This document shows positions 37,520 through 45,568 of a stretch of 64,000 nt of DNA, in pieces (the first letter of the stretch is position 1; every line of letters begins with the position of its first letter). Under the pieces are notes generated by a model that saw nothing but the letters and a program-made list of their open reading frames with translations, did not search any database and was not told the DNA's origin. Where the stretch lies: contig NZ_DF967965.1 of NCBI RefSeq assembly GCF_001050195.2, positions 2,205,035 to 2,269,034 on the forward strand. The letters run 5' to 3'. Origin of the DNA: Anaerolinea thermolimosa (lineage in GTDB: Bacteria > Chloroflexota > Anaerolineae > Anaerolineales > Anaerolineaceae). A program made the translations under genes and the position numbers.

Positions 37520-37548
37520 TTGTCCTCGCTCCACAATTATGCTAGACT
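37520..37548 (+). promoter_or_regulatory. Promoter of REC-ATPase/sirtuin operon
   Basis: TTGTCC (37520-37525), 17-bp spacer ending in TGC, and TAGACT (37543-37548), an extended -10 arrangement. Leader about 36 nt with AAGGGGA before ATG 37591. Confidence 0.5.
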
Positions 37549-37590
37549 TTTCACAAGGGACTCTCAAGGTGGTGTTCCAAGGGGACGAAA

Positions 37591-38736
37591 ATGGCAGAGA
37601 AAATTTTGATCGTTGATGACGACGTACAAACCCTGCGTCTGGTGGGGCTCATGCTCGAAAGACAGGGATACAAAATTCTAGCCGCCAGCAACGGAGCACA
37701 GGCCATCGGAATGGCACGGACAGAGCAACCCGACCTGATCCTTCTGGATATCATGATGCCCGATGTCGATGGCCTTTCGGTGGCCCGAACTCTACGTAAA
37801 GAACCAGAAACGGCCAATATCCCCATCCTCATGTTCACTGCTCGTGCCCAGGTAGAGGACAAGATCGCCGGTTATGAAGCCGGTGCGGATGATTACCTCA
37901 CCAAACCTATTCATCCGGCTGAACTTACTGCTCACCTGCGTGCCATCCTTTCCAGGAGTAAATCTCGCGAGGGGGTTCCGCTGGAACGCGGTTACACAGT
38001 TGGAGTCATGGCCGCCAAAGGGGGCCTGGGGGTTTCTACCCTGGTGCTTAACCTTGCCATTAATTACTTCCAGAACACCCGACAGGAAGTCATCGCGGCA
38101 GAAATGCGCCCCGGGCAGGGTAGTTGGAGCACAGAACTCGGCTTACCCAATCACGAAGGGCTCAATAACCTGTTAAGGCTTCATCCCAATGATATCAACA
38201 CCACCACCATCGAAAACGAACTGGTGCGTGTCCCTTATGGGGTGCGGTTACTCCTCGCCTCGCCCTATACCCGAGATGCTTCATTGATCAAAAACGCCGC
38301 CAATTTTGAGGCAATTGTCGATCATCTTTCCCTCATGGCCCGGCTTATCCTTCTGGATATCGGTTTAAATACCCATCTCGCCTGCGATGAAATCCTCAAC
38401 CAGTGTAAAGAGGTCATCGTGGTGACCGAGCCATTCCCTGGAACCATCAACCGCACCCGTCTCCTGCTCGAGGATCTGAAACAGCATGGTTTCGGGGGGA
38501 ACAAACTCATCACTCTGGTTCTGGTCAATCGCATCCGGGCAGATGTGCAACTTTCAGTTACCCAGGTGCAAGAGGCTCTGGGGGTTCCTGTTGCCCAGGT
38601 CATCCCACCTGCGCCAGAGGTATCCTTCCAGGCCGCGACCCGCAACCTGCCCATGATCCAGGTGCAAATCGGCGGGATGCTCAGCCTGCAATTTAGTCGT
38701 CTGGCTGAAGCCGTTGCTGAACGTGTAGCGGCATGA
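37591..38736 (+). CDS. Response regulator receiver-MinD/CpaE-like ATPase
   Basis: A 381-aa two-domain protein. Residues ~1-122 form a receiver domain (DDD near 9-11, phospho-acceptor in LILLDIMMPD at about 53, Thr in MFTARA, Lys in YLTKPIHP). Residues ~130-380 form a MinD/ParA-type ATPase with the deviant P-loop AAKGGLGVST. The layout is that of CpaE, which localises Flp/Tad pilus machinery, but no other tad genes are in the window. It overlaps the sirtuin gene by ATGA. Confidence 0.82.
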   Translation: MAEKILIVDDDVQTLRLVGLMLERQGYKILAASNGAQAIGMARTEQPDLILLDIMMPDVDGLSVARTLRKEPETANIPILMFTARAQVEDKIAGYEAGADDYLTKPIHPAELTAHLRAILSRSKSREGVPLERGYTVGVMAAKGGLGVSTLVLNLAINYFQNTRQEVIAAEMRPGQGSWSTELGLPNHEGLNNLLRLHPNDINTTTIENELVRVPYGVRLLLASPYTRDASLIKNAANFEAIVDHLSLMARLILLDIGLNTHLACDEILNQCKEVIVVTEPFPGTINRTRLLLEDLKQHGFGGNKLITLVLVNRIRADVQLSVTQVQEALGVPVAQVIPPAPEVSFQAATRNLPMIQVQIGGMLSLQFSRLAEAVAERVAA

Positions 38737-39491
38737 TCTCTCCCGAAATCCAGCAACGCATCGATTACGCCCGGCAAATCATCCGCCAGGCGCGGCATCT
38801 GGTGGTATTTACCGGCGCGGGCATCTCGACCCCCTCTGGAATCCCCGATTTCCGCTCTAAAGGGAGCGGTTTATGGGAACAATACGATCCCATGGAAGTG
38901 GCCTCACTGACCACCTTTCGCAATTACCCGGAACGTTTCTGGGAATGGAAGCGCCCCCTCATGTTAAAAATTTGGGATGCTCACCCCAACCCGGCCCACC
39001 AGGCACTGGCCCGGTTAGAAACTCAAGGCAAAGTGCGCGCCGTAATCACCCAGAACATTGACGGACTTCACCAGCGAGCCGGATCTCAAAACGTGCTCGA
39101 GCTCCACGGGAGCATAGAGACGATGAACTGCCCGGGCTGTGCCAGAAGATATCCCTCCTTACAATTTCGTCCGCTCCTGGAGCAAGGTCAAGACCTTCCC
39201 CGTTGCCCGGTATGTCAGCGAATCTTGAAACCCGATGTTGTTCTTTTTGAAGAAATGCTCCCTCATGATACCTGGCAAGCCGCAGAGGAACACTGTGCCC
39301 GGGCTGACGCCATCCTGGTGGCAGGCTCTTCTCTTGAAGTCTGGCCGGCGGCGCAACTCCCCGAAATGGCGGTATCTCACGGGGCAACCCTGATCCTGGT
39401 CAATCTCTCCCCCACCCACCTTGATACCCGCGCCGAAGTTCTTTTACCCCTGGATGTTTCAGAAGCCATCCCTCAGCTGGCCCAGCTGTGA
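38733..39491 (+). CDS. NAD-dependent protein deacylase (sirtuin)
   Basis: A 252-aa Sir2 protein. FTGAGISTPSGIPDFRS binds NAD, TQNIDGLHQRAG follows, the catalytic His is in LELHGSIE, and two Cys pairs (CPGC and CPVC) bind zinc; KPDVVLFEEMLP is the substrate-side segment. It removes acyl groups from lysines using NAD. Translation is coupled to the REC-ATPase gene, which may be a functional or only an operonic link. Confidence 0.92.
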   Translation: MISPEIQQRIDYARQIIRQARHLVVFTGAGISTPSGIPDFRSKGSGLWEQYDPMEVASLTTFRNYPERFWEWKRPLMLKIWDAHPNPAHQALARLETQGKVRAVITQNIDGLHQRAGSQNVLELHGSIETMNCPGCARRYPSLQFRPLLEQGQDLPRCPVCQRILKPDVVLFEEMLPHDTWQAAEEHCARADAILVAGSSLEVWPAAQLPEMAVSHGATLILVNLSPTHLDTRAEVLLPLDVSEAIPQLAQL

Positions 39492-39521
39492 CCCGCGAAC
39501 TAAAACGTGACGTTCATTCTA

Positions 39522-39550
39522 TTGACAAATGGCTTAAACCTGCGTATCAT
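39522..39550 (+). promoter_or_regulatory. Consensus promoter of liv operon
   Basis: A perfect TTGACA (39522-39527), 17-bp spacer and TATCAT (39545-39550). Start point near 39557. This is the strongest promoter signal in the window, fitting a highly expressed transporter. Confidence 0.8.
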
Positions 39551-39556
39551 CAGGCA

Positions 39557-39821
39557 ATATTAATCTTATTATCATTGTTCACGTTTCCATCGCTACACGC
39601 TTCAGGCAATTAAAATAATTTTCTTTCGTGAGCCCACGGGTCTCAGGGCCAGCGATAGCCCAATCTACCCGTTTTCTACGACGATCAGTTTCCCGTGAAA
39701 GGAGGTGACGCCGGATAGCAGAGAATATCTTCCCTGTTATCACACCTGGAGAACGTTCCCATCGCAGAGAAGTCACTTTAATCGATTTACGTTCAATCAA
39801 TCCAAAGGAGGAATCTCTATT
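39557..39821 (+). promoter_or_regulatory. Long leader of livJ with extra anti-SD complement
   Basis: About 265 nt separate the promoter from ATG 39822. The true ribosome site is AAAGGAGG at 39804-39811. A second, stronger match to the 16S rRNA tail, AAAGGAGGTGA, lies at 39699-39709 with no usable ATG within ten bases downstream (a GTG overlaps it). No known riboswitch or T-box motif was recognised. It may be a ribosome standby or attenuation element. Confidence 0.45.
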
Positions 39822-40958
39822 ATGAAGACGCGTGTCGCTATTTTTGTGCTCTTGATCGTCGCCCTGCTGGTGACGGCCTGCCAGCCAGGAGCAGCAGGTG
39901 GCGGAACGATTAAAATCGCCATTCTGGCTCCCCTGAGCGGTCCAGTGCCTACCTTCGGCGTTTCTACCCGCGATGGTGCTCTGCTCGCCATCGAAGAAGC
40001 CAATGCCAAAGGTGGCGTTCTCGGGAAAAAGATCGAGGCCATCGTCGCCGATAGCCAGTGCACCCCCGACCCGGCGGTCAACGCTATGAACAAGGTCATC
40101 GAGCAGGATAAGGTGCACTATGTCGTGGGTGAGGTTTGCTCCAAGGCTTCCATCCCCATTTCGGAAATCGCCGAGAAAAACAAGGTCGTGATGATCAGCC
40201 CCACCTCGACCAACCCCACAGTTACCCTCAATGCCGATGGCTCAACCAAGAAATACGTCTTCCGCGCCTGCTTCATTGACCCCTTCCAGGGAACCGTGAT
40301 GGCCAAATTTGCCCTCTCCAAAGGTTACAAGACGGCCTTCATCCTCTTCGATCAGGGCAATGACTACGTTCGCGGCCTCGCCGAGTTCTTTGAGAAAGCC
40401 TTTACCGAAAATGGTGGTCAGATTGTAGGCAAAGAAACCTACACCGCTCAGGACACCGACTTCTCCGCCATTTTGACCAAGGTTGCCGAATCCAAGGCTG
40501 AAGTGCTCTTTGTCCCCGATTACTATAACATCGTCAACCTGGTCGGTGCTCAGGCGAAAGAAAAGGGCGTTACCGCTGTGATGATGGGTGGTGATGGCTG
40601 GGATTCTGCTGACCTCGACAAGAATGCAGCCAATGGCGGCTTCTTCTCCAATCACTATTCACCAGAAGATACCCGCCCCATCGTGCAACAGTGGGTAGCC
40701 AATTACCAGAAGAAATACAATTCCGTGCCCGATGCGCTGGCGACCCTTGGGTATGACGCCACCAATCTGCTCATCGCCGCCATCGAAAAAGCTGGCGTGG
40801 ATGATCCCACCAAAGTCGCAGAGGCCATGGAAAAACTGGAATACGAGGCTGTCTCAGGCAAAGTAACCTTCGACGCTCAACACAACCCCATCAAGAGCGC
40901 CGTTGTGCTCGCAGTCAAAGATGGCAAAGTATCATTTGCCGCTTCCGTTGCTCCATAA
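39822..40958 (+). CDS. livJ: Branched-chain amino acid ABC substrate-binding lipoprotein
   Basis: A 378-aa Leu/Ile/Val-binding-type protein. A short signal peptide ends in a lipobox (LLVTAC, C20), so it is anchored to the outer face of the membrane. IKIAILAPLSGPVPTFG, GVLGKKIEAIVADSQ and the DFSAILTKV segment are typical of LivJ. ATG 39822 is fixed by AAAGGAGG; longer readings run through the leader. First gene of the liv operon. The amino-acid specificity is not certain; related systems carry urea, amides or other amino acids. Confidence 0.9.
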   Translation: MKTRVAIFVLLIVALLVTACQPGAAGGGTIKIAILAPLSGPVPTFGVSTRDGALLAIEEANAKGGVLGKKIEAIVADSQCTPDPAVNAMNKVIEQDKVHYVVGEVCSKASIPISEIAEKNKVVMISPTSTNPTVTLNADGSTKKYVFRACFIDPFQGTVMAKFALSKGYKTAFILFDQGNDYVRGLAEFFEKAFTENGGQIVGKETYTAQDTDFSAILTKVAESKAEVLFVPDYYNIVNLVGAQAKEKGVTAVMMGGDGWDSADLDKNAANGGFFSNHYSPEDTRPIVQQWVANYQKKYNSVPDALATLGYDATNLLIAAIEKAGVDDPTKVAEAMEKLEYEAVSGKVTFDAQHNPIKSAVVLAVKDGKVSFAASVAP

Positions 40959-40977
40959 TCGACTGGAACCTTATCAA

Positions 40978-41143
40978 GAGAGGCGGGGTAATCCCGCCTC
41001 TCTGCCTGAGGTTTCATCCGGGCTGGGCAACGAGAGCCCGGTTCTCTCTGGGAGTTTTCCTGGCTCCCACTGGCCTCGCTCGAACAGCTTTATGGTTTTT
41101 CTCTTACCGTGAAGCAGGCTTGAGAAAAACCATAAAGCCGTTC
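40978..41143. repeat. Cluster of inverted repeats between livJ and livH
   Basis: Three stem-loops in the 215-bp gap: GAGAGGCGGG/CCCGCCTCTC (40978-41002), CCGGGCT/AGCCCGG (41018-41041), and a long one with 17-bp perfect arms (41087-41103 and 41122-41138), extended by four more pairs after one mismatch (41082-41143) around an 18-nt loop. None is followed by a T-run on the plus strand. Likely role: protect the abundant livJ mRNA and lower expression of the downstream permease genes. Confidence 0.7.
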
Positions 41144-41173
41144 CTCCACCAATGATCTTTCCCGGGGTTTTGT

Positions 41174-42301
41174 ATGAATTCATCAAAAGCGGTTCCTTCA
41201 ACCCCTTCTTTTCTCGATTTTCTCGTCCGTCGTAAAATTCTGGGTCTTCTTTTGCTGATTCTGATCCTTCTTCTGGTTCTCTGGAAGCTGGGATCAGAAC
41301 TGGTGACCAACCCCACCCTTTTCTTGCAACAGGTCATTAATGGCCTGCAACTGGGATTTGTGTACGCCCTGATTGCGCTGGGATACACCATGGTGTATGG
41401 CATCGTTCGGCTGATCAACTTCGCTCATGGCGATGTCTTCATGGTGGGGGCATTTATGAGCTATTACGCCATTGCTCGCGTCCAGCTCCACACCTGGCCA
41501 GCCAAAGTTTTCCCCAATCTGTCGCCCGGACTTTCGATAGGAATTGGCTCGATTACCGTGATCCTTCTCTCCATGGCCATTTGTGCCCTGGTTGCTATTA
41601 CAATTGAACGGGTAGCCTACAAACCCCTGCGCAATGCCCCTCGCATTTCAGCACTCATCACCGCCATTGGTGTTTCTTTCTTCCTGGAATATTTTGGGGC
41701 TTTAAATTTTGTGTTTTCTCCCAATTTCATCACCTATAAACGGCCATTCGATGTAACCACCTGGATGGTCAGCGCCCAGGGAGTTCAGGCATTACAGAAA
41801 GGGCAAGCCATCCCGGAAAAAACCGTCATTTTCTCCAACATCTCCATCATCATCGTTGTGGTTTCCATTCTCCTGCTGGTTGTTCTCCAGTACATCGTGG
41901 GTAAAACCAAAATCGGCAAGGCCATGCGCGCCGTGGCTTATGATAAACAGACCGCGCGGCTCATGGGCATCAACGTAGATAGCGTAATCTCGGTCACGTT
42001 TGCCATCGGGGCGGCTCTGGCAGGGGCGGCAGGCATGCTCTACGCCATTGCCTTTCCCCAGGTATTCTTCTGGATGGGCATCATTCCCGGCCTGAAGGCA
42101 TTTGTAGCTGCTGTGCTGGGTGGGATTGGAAGCATCCCCGGGGCACTGGTCGGCGCTTTGATCATGGGGCAGGCAGAGGTGCTCAGTGCGGCGTATATCT
42201 CAACTCCCATGCGAGACGCCATCGCTTTCACCATTCTGATCATCGTGTTACTGGTCAGGCCAACCGGGATTTTTGGCGAAGCACAACGGGAGAAAGCGTA
42301 A
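41174..42301 (+). CDS. livH: Branched-chain amino acid ABC permease LivH
   Basis: A 375-aa inner-membrane permease with an N-terminal extension carrying one extra hydrophobic segment (~20-45) before the LivH core. GLQLGFVYALIALGYTMVYGIVRLINFAHGD is the classic beginning (here around residues 58-88), and the EAA-like loop contains AVAYDKQTARLMGIN. Pairs with LivM to form the channel. Four bases separate it from livM. Confidence 0.93.
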   Translation: MNSSKAVPSTPSFLDFLVRRKILGLLLLILILLLVLWKLGSELVTNPTLFLQQVINGLQLGFVYALIALGYTMVYGIVRLINFAHGDVFMVGAFMSYYAIARVQLHTWPAKVFPNLSPGLSIGIGSITVILLSMAICALVAITIERVAYKPLRNAPRISALITAIGVSFFLEYFGALNFVFSPNFITYKRPFDVTTWMVSAQGVQALQKGQAIPEKTVIFSNISIIIVVVSILLLVVLQYIVGKTKIGKAMRAVAYDKQTARLMGINVDSVISVTFAIGAALAGAAGMLYAIAFPQVFFWMGIIPGLKAFVAAVLGGIGSIPGALVGALIMGQAEVLSAAYISTPMRDAIAFTILIIVLLVRPTGIFGEAQREKA

Positions 42302-42304
42302 CCT

Positions 42305-43573
42305 ATGTTCAAGAAAATTGACCGCAGCTCTTTGCTCTTCCTCGGCGGTGCGCTGGCTTTCTTCATAGTCGTGCAGGCGCTGATCAGCCTGAATGTCCTC
42401 ACCGCCTTCTGGAATACTATTTTGCGCATCGGTGGTGTCATGGCCATTGTAAGCATTGGCCTCAACCTGATCTATGGCTTTAACGGGCAATTCTCATTGG
42501 GCCAGTGGGGTTTCTACGCGATCGGGGCCTATTCCGCTGCCGACATCACTTATCGCTGGACCAATAATGCCAGCACCGATGGTTTGATCGTCCTGCTCCT
42601 GATTGTGCTCCTGGTCGGCACGTCCATTCTTCTGCTATATCGCCTGCTGAGCCGCATCCGTGGTTTGGATGCACTCTCAGCCTTCACGGTCTATCTTCTG
42701 GCCGCCATTGGCCTTTCTGTGGCTTCGGTTCAATTGGGCCGTGTGATTGCCCCGCCGGTAAATGGGCTCCTTCAGGCCCTGCCGCCGGATGTTGCTACCA
42801 CCATCGTTTTCATTCTGGCCGTGCTCATCGGCGGGTTACTGGCTGCAGAAGTTAGCTTCCTCTTCGGGTTACCCGTGCTCACACTGGGTTCCGATTACTT
42901 CGGCATCGCCACCCTCGGCTTTACTATCATCGTCAAGGTACTGCTGGACAACTCGGACACCCTGCTTGGATTCACAGAAATGAAGGGCGCTCGTGGAATG
43001 ATTGGCATTCCCAAGGTCACCAGCTGGTTCTGGGTTATGTTCTTCCTGGTGCTTGTCCTGGTCATCACCCGCAACCTGATCCACTCCAGTACCGGGCGCG
43101 CCATCATCTCGGTGCGAGAGGATGAAATCGCCGCCAAAGCCATGGGGATCGATGTGGGCTACTTCAAAACCCTCACCTTTGTCCTCGGCTCATTATTCGC
43201 CGGTCTGGCTGGTGGGTTGTATGCCCATGTCAATGGCTTTTTACACCCCGACACCTTCAACTTCATCAAATCCTTCGACCCGATGATCATTGTGGTCTTT
43301 GGGGGATTGGGGAGCATCACCGGCACGGTGTTTGCCTCATTTGCCTGGGCGCTCGTCCTGGAAGGCTTCTTACGGCTCTTACTCCCTTCAGGTTTTGAGA
43401 CCTGGAGATTTGTGGTCTACCCGTTGCTTCTGCTCATCATGATGTTGCTCAAACCCAACGGCCTGTTCGGTAATTTCGAGATGCCCTACCTGCGGCAGAT
43501 CCTTCCCCCCTTACGTAAAAAGACCTCCCAACCCCAATCCGAGGGCATTACCGTCAAGGAGGCCAATGTATGA
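42305..43573 (+). CDS. livM: Branched-chain amino acid ABC permease LivM
   Basis: A 422-aa permease with about ten hydrophobic segments. GLNLIYGFNGQFSLGQWGFYAIGAY near the start, the SDYFGIATLGFTIIVK segment and the VREDEIAAKAMGIDV loop are LivM hallmarks. It is longer than usual because of an added hydrophobic region (~95-165). ATGA overlap with livG at 43570-43573. Confidence 0.93.
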   Translation: MFKKIDRSSLLFLGGALAFFIVVQALISLNVLTAFWNTILRIGGVMAIVSIGLNLIYGFNGQFSLGQWGFYAIGAYSAADITYRWTNNASTDGLIVLLLIVLLVGTSILLLYRLLSRIRGLDALSAFTVYLLAAIGLSVASVQLGRVIAPPVNGLLQALPPDVATTIVFILAVLIGGLLAAEVSFLFGLPVLTLGSDYFGIATLGFTIIVKVLLDNSDTLLGFTEMKGARGMIGIPKVTSWFWVMFFLVLVLVITRNLIHSSTGRAIISVREDEIAAKAMGIDVGYFKTLTFVLGSLFAGLAGGLYAHVNGFLHPDTFNFIKSFDPMIIVVFGGLGSITGTVFASFAWALVLEGFLRLLLPSGFETWRFVVYPLLLLIMMLLKPNGLFGNFEMPYLRQILPPLRKKTSQPQSEGITVKEANV

Positions 43574-44412
43574 GCGATTTTCAGTTTACACCTTCTCCCG
43601 ATGGACGGGAAGAAATTTTGAGGATCGAAGGCCTCACTAAATTATTCGGGGGGTTGCGCGCGGTCAATAACTTTTCCCTCCAGCTCCACCGCGGCGATTT
43701 GAATGGCCTGATCGGGCCGAACGGCGCAGGGAAAACCACCGTTTTTAACATGATCACCGGCGTCTATACCCCCACCACCGGAAGTATCCAATTTCGGGGG
43801 CAAGAAATTACCGGCCTGGAGCCCTTTCAGATCAACCAGATGGGCATCGCACGTACATTCCAGAATATTCGCCTGTTCCCCAACCTCACGGTGCTGGATA
43901 ATGTACGCATTGCGTACCATCCTCACGCCGGTTATAACCTGCTCGATGGCATCTTCCGAAATGAACGTTTTCAGGTTAAAGAGAAGGAATTAACCGAGAG
44001 GGCCCAGGAATTTCTCTCGGTGTTTGGCCTGGAAGACCGTCAGGGTGAGATTGCCAAAAATCTGCCCTACGGCGAGCAACGCCGCCTTGAAATCGCCCGG
44101 GCTCTGGCAGCCGAACCAAAGCTGCTTCTTCTAGACGAACCCGCCGCCGGGATGAATCCGGCCGAAACCGTCGCCCTGATGGATCTGATCCACTTCATCC
44201 GGGAACGGTTTAACCTCACCATTTTGCTGATCGAACATCAAATGCGCGTGGTGATGGGAATTTGCGAATACATCACCGTGATGGATTTTGGAGAAGTGAT
44301 CGCCCGTGGAACACCTGCCGAAATTCAGGCCAATCCGCGGGTGGTTGAAGCCTATCTTGGCCCGGGTGCAGCTGCACTATCCGAAAAATTCCGACGGAAG
44401 AAAACCGTATGA
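43570..44412 (+). CDS. livG: Branched-chain amino acid ABC ATPase LivG
   Basis: A 280-aa ATPase: Walker A GPNGAGKT, the LivG-type long insertion before the signature, LPYGEQRRLEIARAL as the signature, Walker B LLLLDEPAAGMNP and switch His in LIEHQM. It energises transport from the cytoplasmic face with LivF. Overlaps livF by ATGA. Confidence 0.95.
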   Translation: MSDFQFTPSPDGREEILRIEGLTKLFGGLRAVNNFSLQLHRGDLNGLIGPNGAGKTTVFNMITGVYTPTTGSIQFRGQEITGLEPFQINQMGIARTFQNIRLFPNLTVLDNVRIAYHPHAGYNLLDGIFRNERFQVKEKELTERAQEFLSVFGLEDRQGEIAKNLPYGEQRRLEIARALAAEPKLLLLDEPAAGMNPAETVALMDLIHFIRERFNLTILLIEHQMRVVMGICEYITVMDFGEVIARGTPAEIQANPRVVEAYLGPGAAALSEKFRRKKTV

Positions 44413-45122
44413 TGCTCGAAGTCAAAGACCTCAATGTATATTATGGAGCCATCCACGCCTTGCGTGGGATAAACTTCCACCTGGAAAAAGGGGAAATTGT
44501 CACCCTCATTGGCGCGAACGGAGCCGGAAAGTCAACCACGCTCAATACCATATCCGGTCTGTTGCGCGCTCGCTCCGGTCAGATCCTTTTCCAGGGTGAA
44601 GACATTACCTATACCGAGGCGCAGGATATCGTCCGCAAGGGGATTATCCAGGTGCCAGAGGGCCGAAAAATTTTTGCAACGCTCTCCGTCATCGAAAACC
44701 TGGAGATGGGCGCCTACCTGCAAACCGACCAGGCTCAAATTCAATCAGACCTGGAAGCCGTGCTCAAGCGCTTCCCTCGCCTGCGCGAACGCCGGAAGCA
44801 GTTCGGTGGCACACTTTCTGGCGGCGAACAGCAAATGCTTGCCATCGCCCGCGGGTTGATGTCACGTCCCAGCCTGTTACTGCTCGATGAGCCTTCCATG
44901 GGCCTCTCCCCCATTCTGGTCGAGCAGATCTTTGAGATCATCCGCGACATCAATGAGCAGGGCACCAGCATTCTCCTGGTAGAACAAAATGCCCAGATGG
45001 CGCTTTCAATTGCAGACCGCGGTTATGTCCTTGAAACTGGACGGGTTGTACTTGAAGGCCCAGCTCAGGAACTGCTTCATAACCCGATGGTTATTGAAGC
45101 CTATCTCGGTGGGCACGGATAG
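44409..45122 (+). CDS. livF: Branched-chain amino acid ABC ATPase LivF
   Basis: A 237-aa ATPase with Walker A GANGAGKS, LSGGEQQMLAIARGLM signature, Walker B LLLLDEPSMGLSP and LVEQNA with the usual Gln-Asn switch. The gene begins ATGATG; either Met may be used. AGGAGG for the next gene starts right at its stop. Confidence 0.95.
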   Translation: MMLEVKDLNVYYGAIHALRGINFHLEKGEIVTLIGANGAGKSTTLNTISGLLRARSGQILFQGEDITYTEAQDIVRKGIIQVPEGRKIFATLSVIENLEMGAYLQTDQAQIQSDLEAVLKRFPRLRERRKQFGGTLSGGEQQMLAIARGLMSRPSLLLLDEPSMGLSPILVEQIFEIIRDINEQGTSILLVEQNAQMALSIADRGYVLETGRVVLEGPAQELLHNPMVIEAYLGGHG

Positions 45123-45132
45123 GAGGTTCAGC

Positions 45133-45486
45133 ATGACTACGATGCAACGCCTTTTCCTGTTCTTCCTTTTACCTGCAATCGCGATGCTGTCTTACCCCCC
45201 CACAGTGTTATTCTCCGGTGCGGGTGTGCTGGTCATTGCCATCGGCCTGTTCGTTGGGCTGGGCTTCCTTATGTCCCGTGGTCGTCTACTCGCTCTGACC
45301 TTCAGCATCTTCTTACAGGGCCTCAACGTAATCATCCGGGTGATGATGTTCTGGAGCAATGGCTTTTCCAATCAGGGCATACCCAATTATCCCTTTATCA
45401 TCACCAGTTTGCTTGGCCTGTTCCTTTCCCTCTGGTTGCTCATGCGGCTTGATCAACAAGATATCCGAAACCGAATGTACCGCTAA
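45133..45486 (+). CDS. Small membrane protein at end of liv operon
   Basis: A 117-aa protein with three or four hydrophobic segments and a short charged C-terminus (RLDQQDIRNRMYR). AGGAGG at 45121-45126 and 10-bp spacing to the livF stop show it is expressed with the transporter. No family is recognised; it might be a structural or regulatory partner of the liv complex or an unrelated passenger. Confidence 0.7.
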   Translation: MTTMQRLFLFFLLPAIAMLSYPPTVLFSGAGVLVIAIGLFVGLGFLMSRGRLLALTFSIFLQGLNVIIRVMMFWSNGFSNQGIPNYPFIITSLLGLFLSLWLLMRLDQQDIRNRMYR

Positions 45487-45494
45487 CTCGCAAC

Positions 45495-45536
45495 GAAAAA
45501 GAAACTGCCCGGCAAAGTTCGGGCAGTTTCTTTTTC
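45495..45536. terminator. Bidirectional terminator between liv operon and ftsK
   Basis: A 17-bp perfect stem (arms 45495-45511 and 45520-45536) with an 8-nt loop. The arms start with GAAAAAG, giving U-runs on both strands. Confidence 0.85.
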
Positions 45537-45568
45537 CAGAACCAGATCCTGAGATCATTCTATCGAAT

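Noticed and set aside
37591-38736. Tad pilus locus
   Set aside because: Only a CpaE-like protein is present; no tadA, rcpA, flp or related genes in the neighbourhood.
39557-39821. Riboswitch or T-box in the livJ leader
   Set aside because: No T-box sequence and no recognisable core of known riboswitch classes was found; called only a leader of unknown role.
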